Shown here: one piece after another, positions 61,055 to 64,000 of the stretch | How positions within the stretch are numbered: the first letter of the stretch is position 1 | How the letters are laid out: each line of letters starts with the position of its first letter | From: Sialis fuliginosa | Lineage: Eukaryota > Arthropoda > Insecta > Megaloptera > Sialidae | Length of the DNA stretch: 64,000 bases | NCBI GenBank assembly: GCA_961205875.1 | Contig: OY540819.1 | Coordinates: 1,056,501-1,120,500 of the forward strand | Direction: 5' to 3' | Notes under the pieces: model-generated | Databases searched by the model: none | Seen by the model: the letters and a program-made list of their open reading frames with translations, nothing else | What the model was told of the DNA's origin: nothing | Program-made: the position numbers and the translations under genes

Positions 61055-64000
61055 GTCAAATCTAGTCATTTTGACTCTAAATTTCCGATAAGTATCCAAA
61101 CTGATGGAATTGTTTTAAAATAATTTGATACGATTGTTATTGGTACGAATCGAGACGTTTAATATCAAAATACACCGATTTAATACAAATCGAGTCGATT
61201 TGCAGATATACTTATTTACGTGTATGATTTAGTTTACGTTTAATTTCTTGCTTATGTATGTTTATGTTTATGTTTATGTTTATGTTTATGTTTATGTTTA
61301 TGTTTATGTTTATGTTTATGTTTATGTTTATGCTTATGTTTATGTTTATGTTTATGTTTAAACATAAATAAAAACATAAACTTGGACATAAATTCAAACA
61401 TAAATTTAAACATAAATTTAGACATAAACTTAAACATAAACTTAAACATAAATTAAAACATAAACTTAAACATAAACATAGACATAAATTCAAACATAAA
61501 TTTAGACATAAACTTAAACATAAACTAAAACATAAATTAAAACATAAACTTAAACATAAACTAAGACATAAATTCAAACATAAATTCAAACATAAATTTA
61601 GACATAAATTTAAACATAAATTAAAACATAAACTTAAACATAAATTAACACATAAACTTAAACATACACTTAGACATAAATTCAAATATAAATTTAGACA
61701 TAAATTTAGACATAAGCTTAAACATAAACTTAGACATAAATTAAAAAATAAACTTAAACAAAAACTTGGACATAAATTCAAACATAAACTTAAACATAAA
61801 CTAAGACATAAATTAAAACATAAACTTAAACATATACTTGGACATAAATTCAAACATAAATTTAAACATAAATTTAGATATAAACTTTAAACATAAATTT
61901 AAACATGAACTTAAACATAAACTTAGACATAAATTCAAACATAAATTTAAACATAAATTTAGATATAAACTTAAACATAAATTTAAACATAAACTAAACA
62001 TAAATTAACACATAAACTTAAACATAAACTTAGACATAAATTCAAACATAAATTTAAACATAAATTTAGATATAAACTTAAACATAAATTTAAACATAAA
62101 CTTAAACATAAATTAACACATAAACTTAAACATAAACTTAGACATAAATTCAAACATAAATTTAGACATAAACTTAAACATAAACTTGGACATAAATTCA
62201 AACATAATTTTAAACATAAATTTAGAAATAAACTTAAAAATAATTTTAAACATAAACTTAAACATAAACTTAGACATAAATTAAAACATAATCTTAAACA
62301 TAAACTTAAACATAAACTTAGACATAAATTTAAACTTAAATTTAAACATAAATTTAAACATAAATTTAGACATAAACTTAGACATAAATTAAAACATAAA
62401 TTCAAACATAAATTTAAACATAAATTTAGATATAAACTTAAACATAAATTTAAACATAAACTTAAACATAAATTAACACATAAACTTAAACATAAACTTA
62501 GACATAAATTCAAACAATAGTTTAGACATAAATTTAGACATAAACTTAAACATAAACTTAGACATAAATTCAAACATAAATTTAGACATAAACTTAAACA
62601 TAAACTTAGACATAAATTAAAACATAAACTTTAACATAAACTTGGACATAAATTCAAACATAAATTTAAACATAAATTAACACATAAACTTAAACATAAA
62701 CTTAGACATAAATTTAGACATAAACTTTAACATAAACTTAGACATAAATTAAAACAAAATTTTAAACATAAACTTGGACATAAATTCAAACATAAATTTA
62801 AACATAAATTTAGAAATAAACTTACACATAAATTTTAACATAAACATAAACATAAACTTAGACATAAATTAAAACATTAACTTAAACATAAACTTGGACA
62901 TAAATTCAAACATAAATTTAAACATAAATTTAAACATAAATTTAGACATAAACTTAAACATAAACTTTGACATAAATTAAAACATAAACATAAACATAAA
63001 CTTGGACATAAATTCAAACATAAACCTAAACATAAACTTGGACATAAATTCAAACATAAATTTAAACATAAATTTAGACATAAATTTAAACATAAACTTA
63101 GACATAAATTTAAACTTTAATTTAAACATAAACTTAAACATAAACTTAAACATAAACTTAAACATAAACTTAAACATAAATAAAAACATAAACTTAAACA
63201 TAAACTTAGACATAAATTAAAACATAAACTTAAACATTAATTTAGACATAAACTTAAACATAAACTTAAACATAAACTTAGACATAAATTCAAACATAAA
63301 TTTAAACATAAATTTAGATATAAACTTAAACATAAATTTAAACATAAACTAAACATAAATTAACACATAAACTTAAACATAAACTTAGACATAAATTCAA
63401 ACATAAATTTAGACATAAATTTAGACATAAACTTAAACATAAACTTAGACATAAACTTAGACATAAATTCAAACATAAATTTAGACATAAATTTTGACAT
63501 AAACTTAAACATAAACAAAGACATAAATTAAAACATAAACTTAAACATAAACTTAGACATAAATTCAAACATAAATTTAGACATAAACTTAAACATAAAC
63601 TTAGACATAAATTAAAACATAAACTTAAACATAAACTTGGACATAAATTAAAACTTAAATTTAGACATAAACTTAAACATAAACTTAGACATAAATTAAA
63701 ACATAAATTTATACATAAATTAACACATAAACTTAAACATAAACTTAGACATAAATTAAAACATAAACTTTAACATAAACTTAGACATAAATTCAAACAT
63801 AAACATAAACATAAACATAAACATAAACATAAACATAAACATAAACATAAACATAAACATAAACATAAACATAAACATAAACATAAACATAAACATAAAC
63901 ATAAACATAAACATAAACATAAACATAAACATAAACATAAACATAAACATAAACATAAACATAAACACAAACATAAACTTAACATAAACATTATTTTTAA
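61055..64000. repeat. Satellite unit 18 (incomplete at window edge)
   Basis: T-rich block 61258-61360 with the CTTATG variant near 61333. Up to about 63790 it copies unit 16 with a constant 4635-bp shift, then ends in a long pure (AAACAT)n run (63797-63976) instead of the type Z tail. The next spacer begins at the last bases. Confidence 0.9.

Larger units (their letters stand above)
30397..64000. repeat. Higher-order satellite array, eighteen units, open at the right edge
   Basis: A conserved block starting gtcaaatctagtcatt and ending near atttcttgcttatgtatg (about 200 bp, with gatacgattgttattggta and aaatcgagtcgatttgcag inside) occurs 18 times in the same orientation, at 30397, 34192, 37255, 38428, 40946, 42467, 43610, 45113, 46670, 47837, 49340, 50543, 52081, 53662, 55050, 56420, 59679 and 61055. 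A nineteenth lead-in (attatttttaa) starts at the window end. After each block come (TTTATG)n, a strand flip at ATGTTTAAACAT, a degenerate 12-bp array, then (AAACAT)n and acttaacataaacattattt. Unit lengths range from 1143 to 3795 bp. The dipeptide-repeat frames inside are stop-free by composition and are not genes. Confidence 0.95.

Noticed and set aside
30555-63991. Many long frames encoding dipeptide repeats (MF, YV, NI, KH, LC) or NLCLSLC-type strings
   Set aside because: They occur in several frames on both strands over the same hexamer, which has no stop codon in those frames. They have no codon structure, no conserved start and no splice context, so they are compositional artefacts and not silk- or keratin-like genes.
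1-64000. tRNA, rRNA or other structured RNA genes
   Set aside because: No cloverleaf with internal A and B boxes and no ribosomal signature was recognised on either strand by eye.

Overview
The window is AT-rich nuclear DNA from an animal, most likely an insect. The signs are spliced C2H2 zinc-finger genes, mariner, hAT-like and Ty3/Gypsy elements, many MITEs and fold-back elements, and GT-AG introns. I cannot name the species. Nothing bacterial or organellar is present, and I see no rRNA or tRNA gene.

Bases 1-22,600 hold a decaying cluster of zinc-finger genes, all on the minus strand. Locus C (814-1682) is an orphan ten-finger exon. Locus A (3918-6337) and locus B (14824-19776) are paralogs with the same plan: a short acidic first exon rich in psi-K-x-E motifs, a donor at GAG|GTAAGT, an intron, and a finger exon that begins after TTTTTCAG. 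A third, ruined copy lies at 10010-10400. Both A and B carry frame-breaking lesions. A has a 14-A run just before its fingers. B has a 4-base insertion that cuts off its last three fingers. The cluster is riddled with transposons, several nested. Because A and B are paralogs, each gives the empty site for insertions in the other. In both, a 2.2-2.4 kb element sits between the first coding exon and a shared upstream block with an NRF-1/Ewg-like site.

Bases 17191-19603, inside intron 1 of B, are an element with terminal inverted repeats of about 365 bp. It carries a broken plus-strand gene with a PIN/XPG-like nuclease segment, an SGCDSTS motif and a cysteine-rich CXC-like tail, with one intact 71-bp intron.

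Bases 22,600-30,000 are transposon territory: an almost fully palindromic 867-bp element, an inverted hAT-like pair, and a 4.9-kb fold-back element with arms of about 0.7 kb. A Ty3/Gypsy retrotransposon with near-identical 253-bp LTRs but a gutted coding region sits inside the last of these. One arm of the host element contains two adjacent perfect hairpins with the same 5-base loop.

Bases 30,397-64,000 (over half the window) are a higher-order satellite. Eighteen tandem units of 1.1-3.8 kb each start with a conserved single-copy block of about 200 bp, run into (TTTATG)n, flip strand at ATGTTTAAACAT, and continue as a degenerate 12-bp array of AAACATAAACTT type that ends in pure (AAACAT)n. 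The array runs off the right edge. The long open frames inside it are by-products of a stop-poor hexamer and are not annotated as genes.
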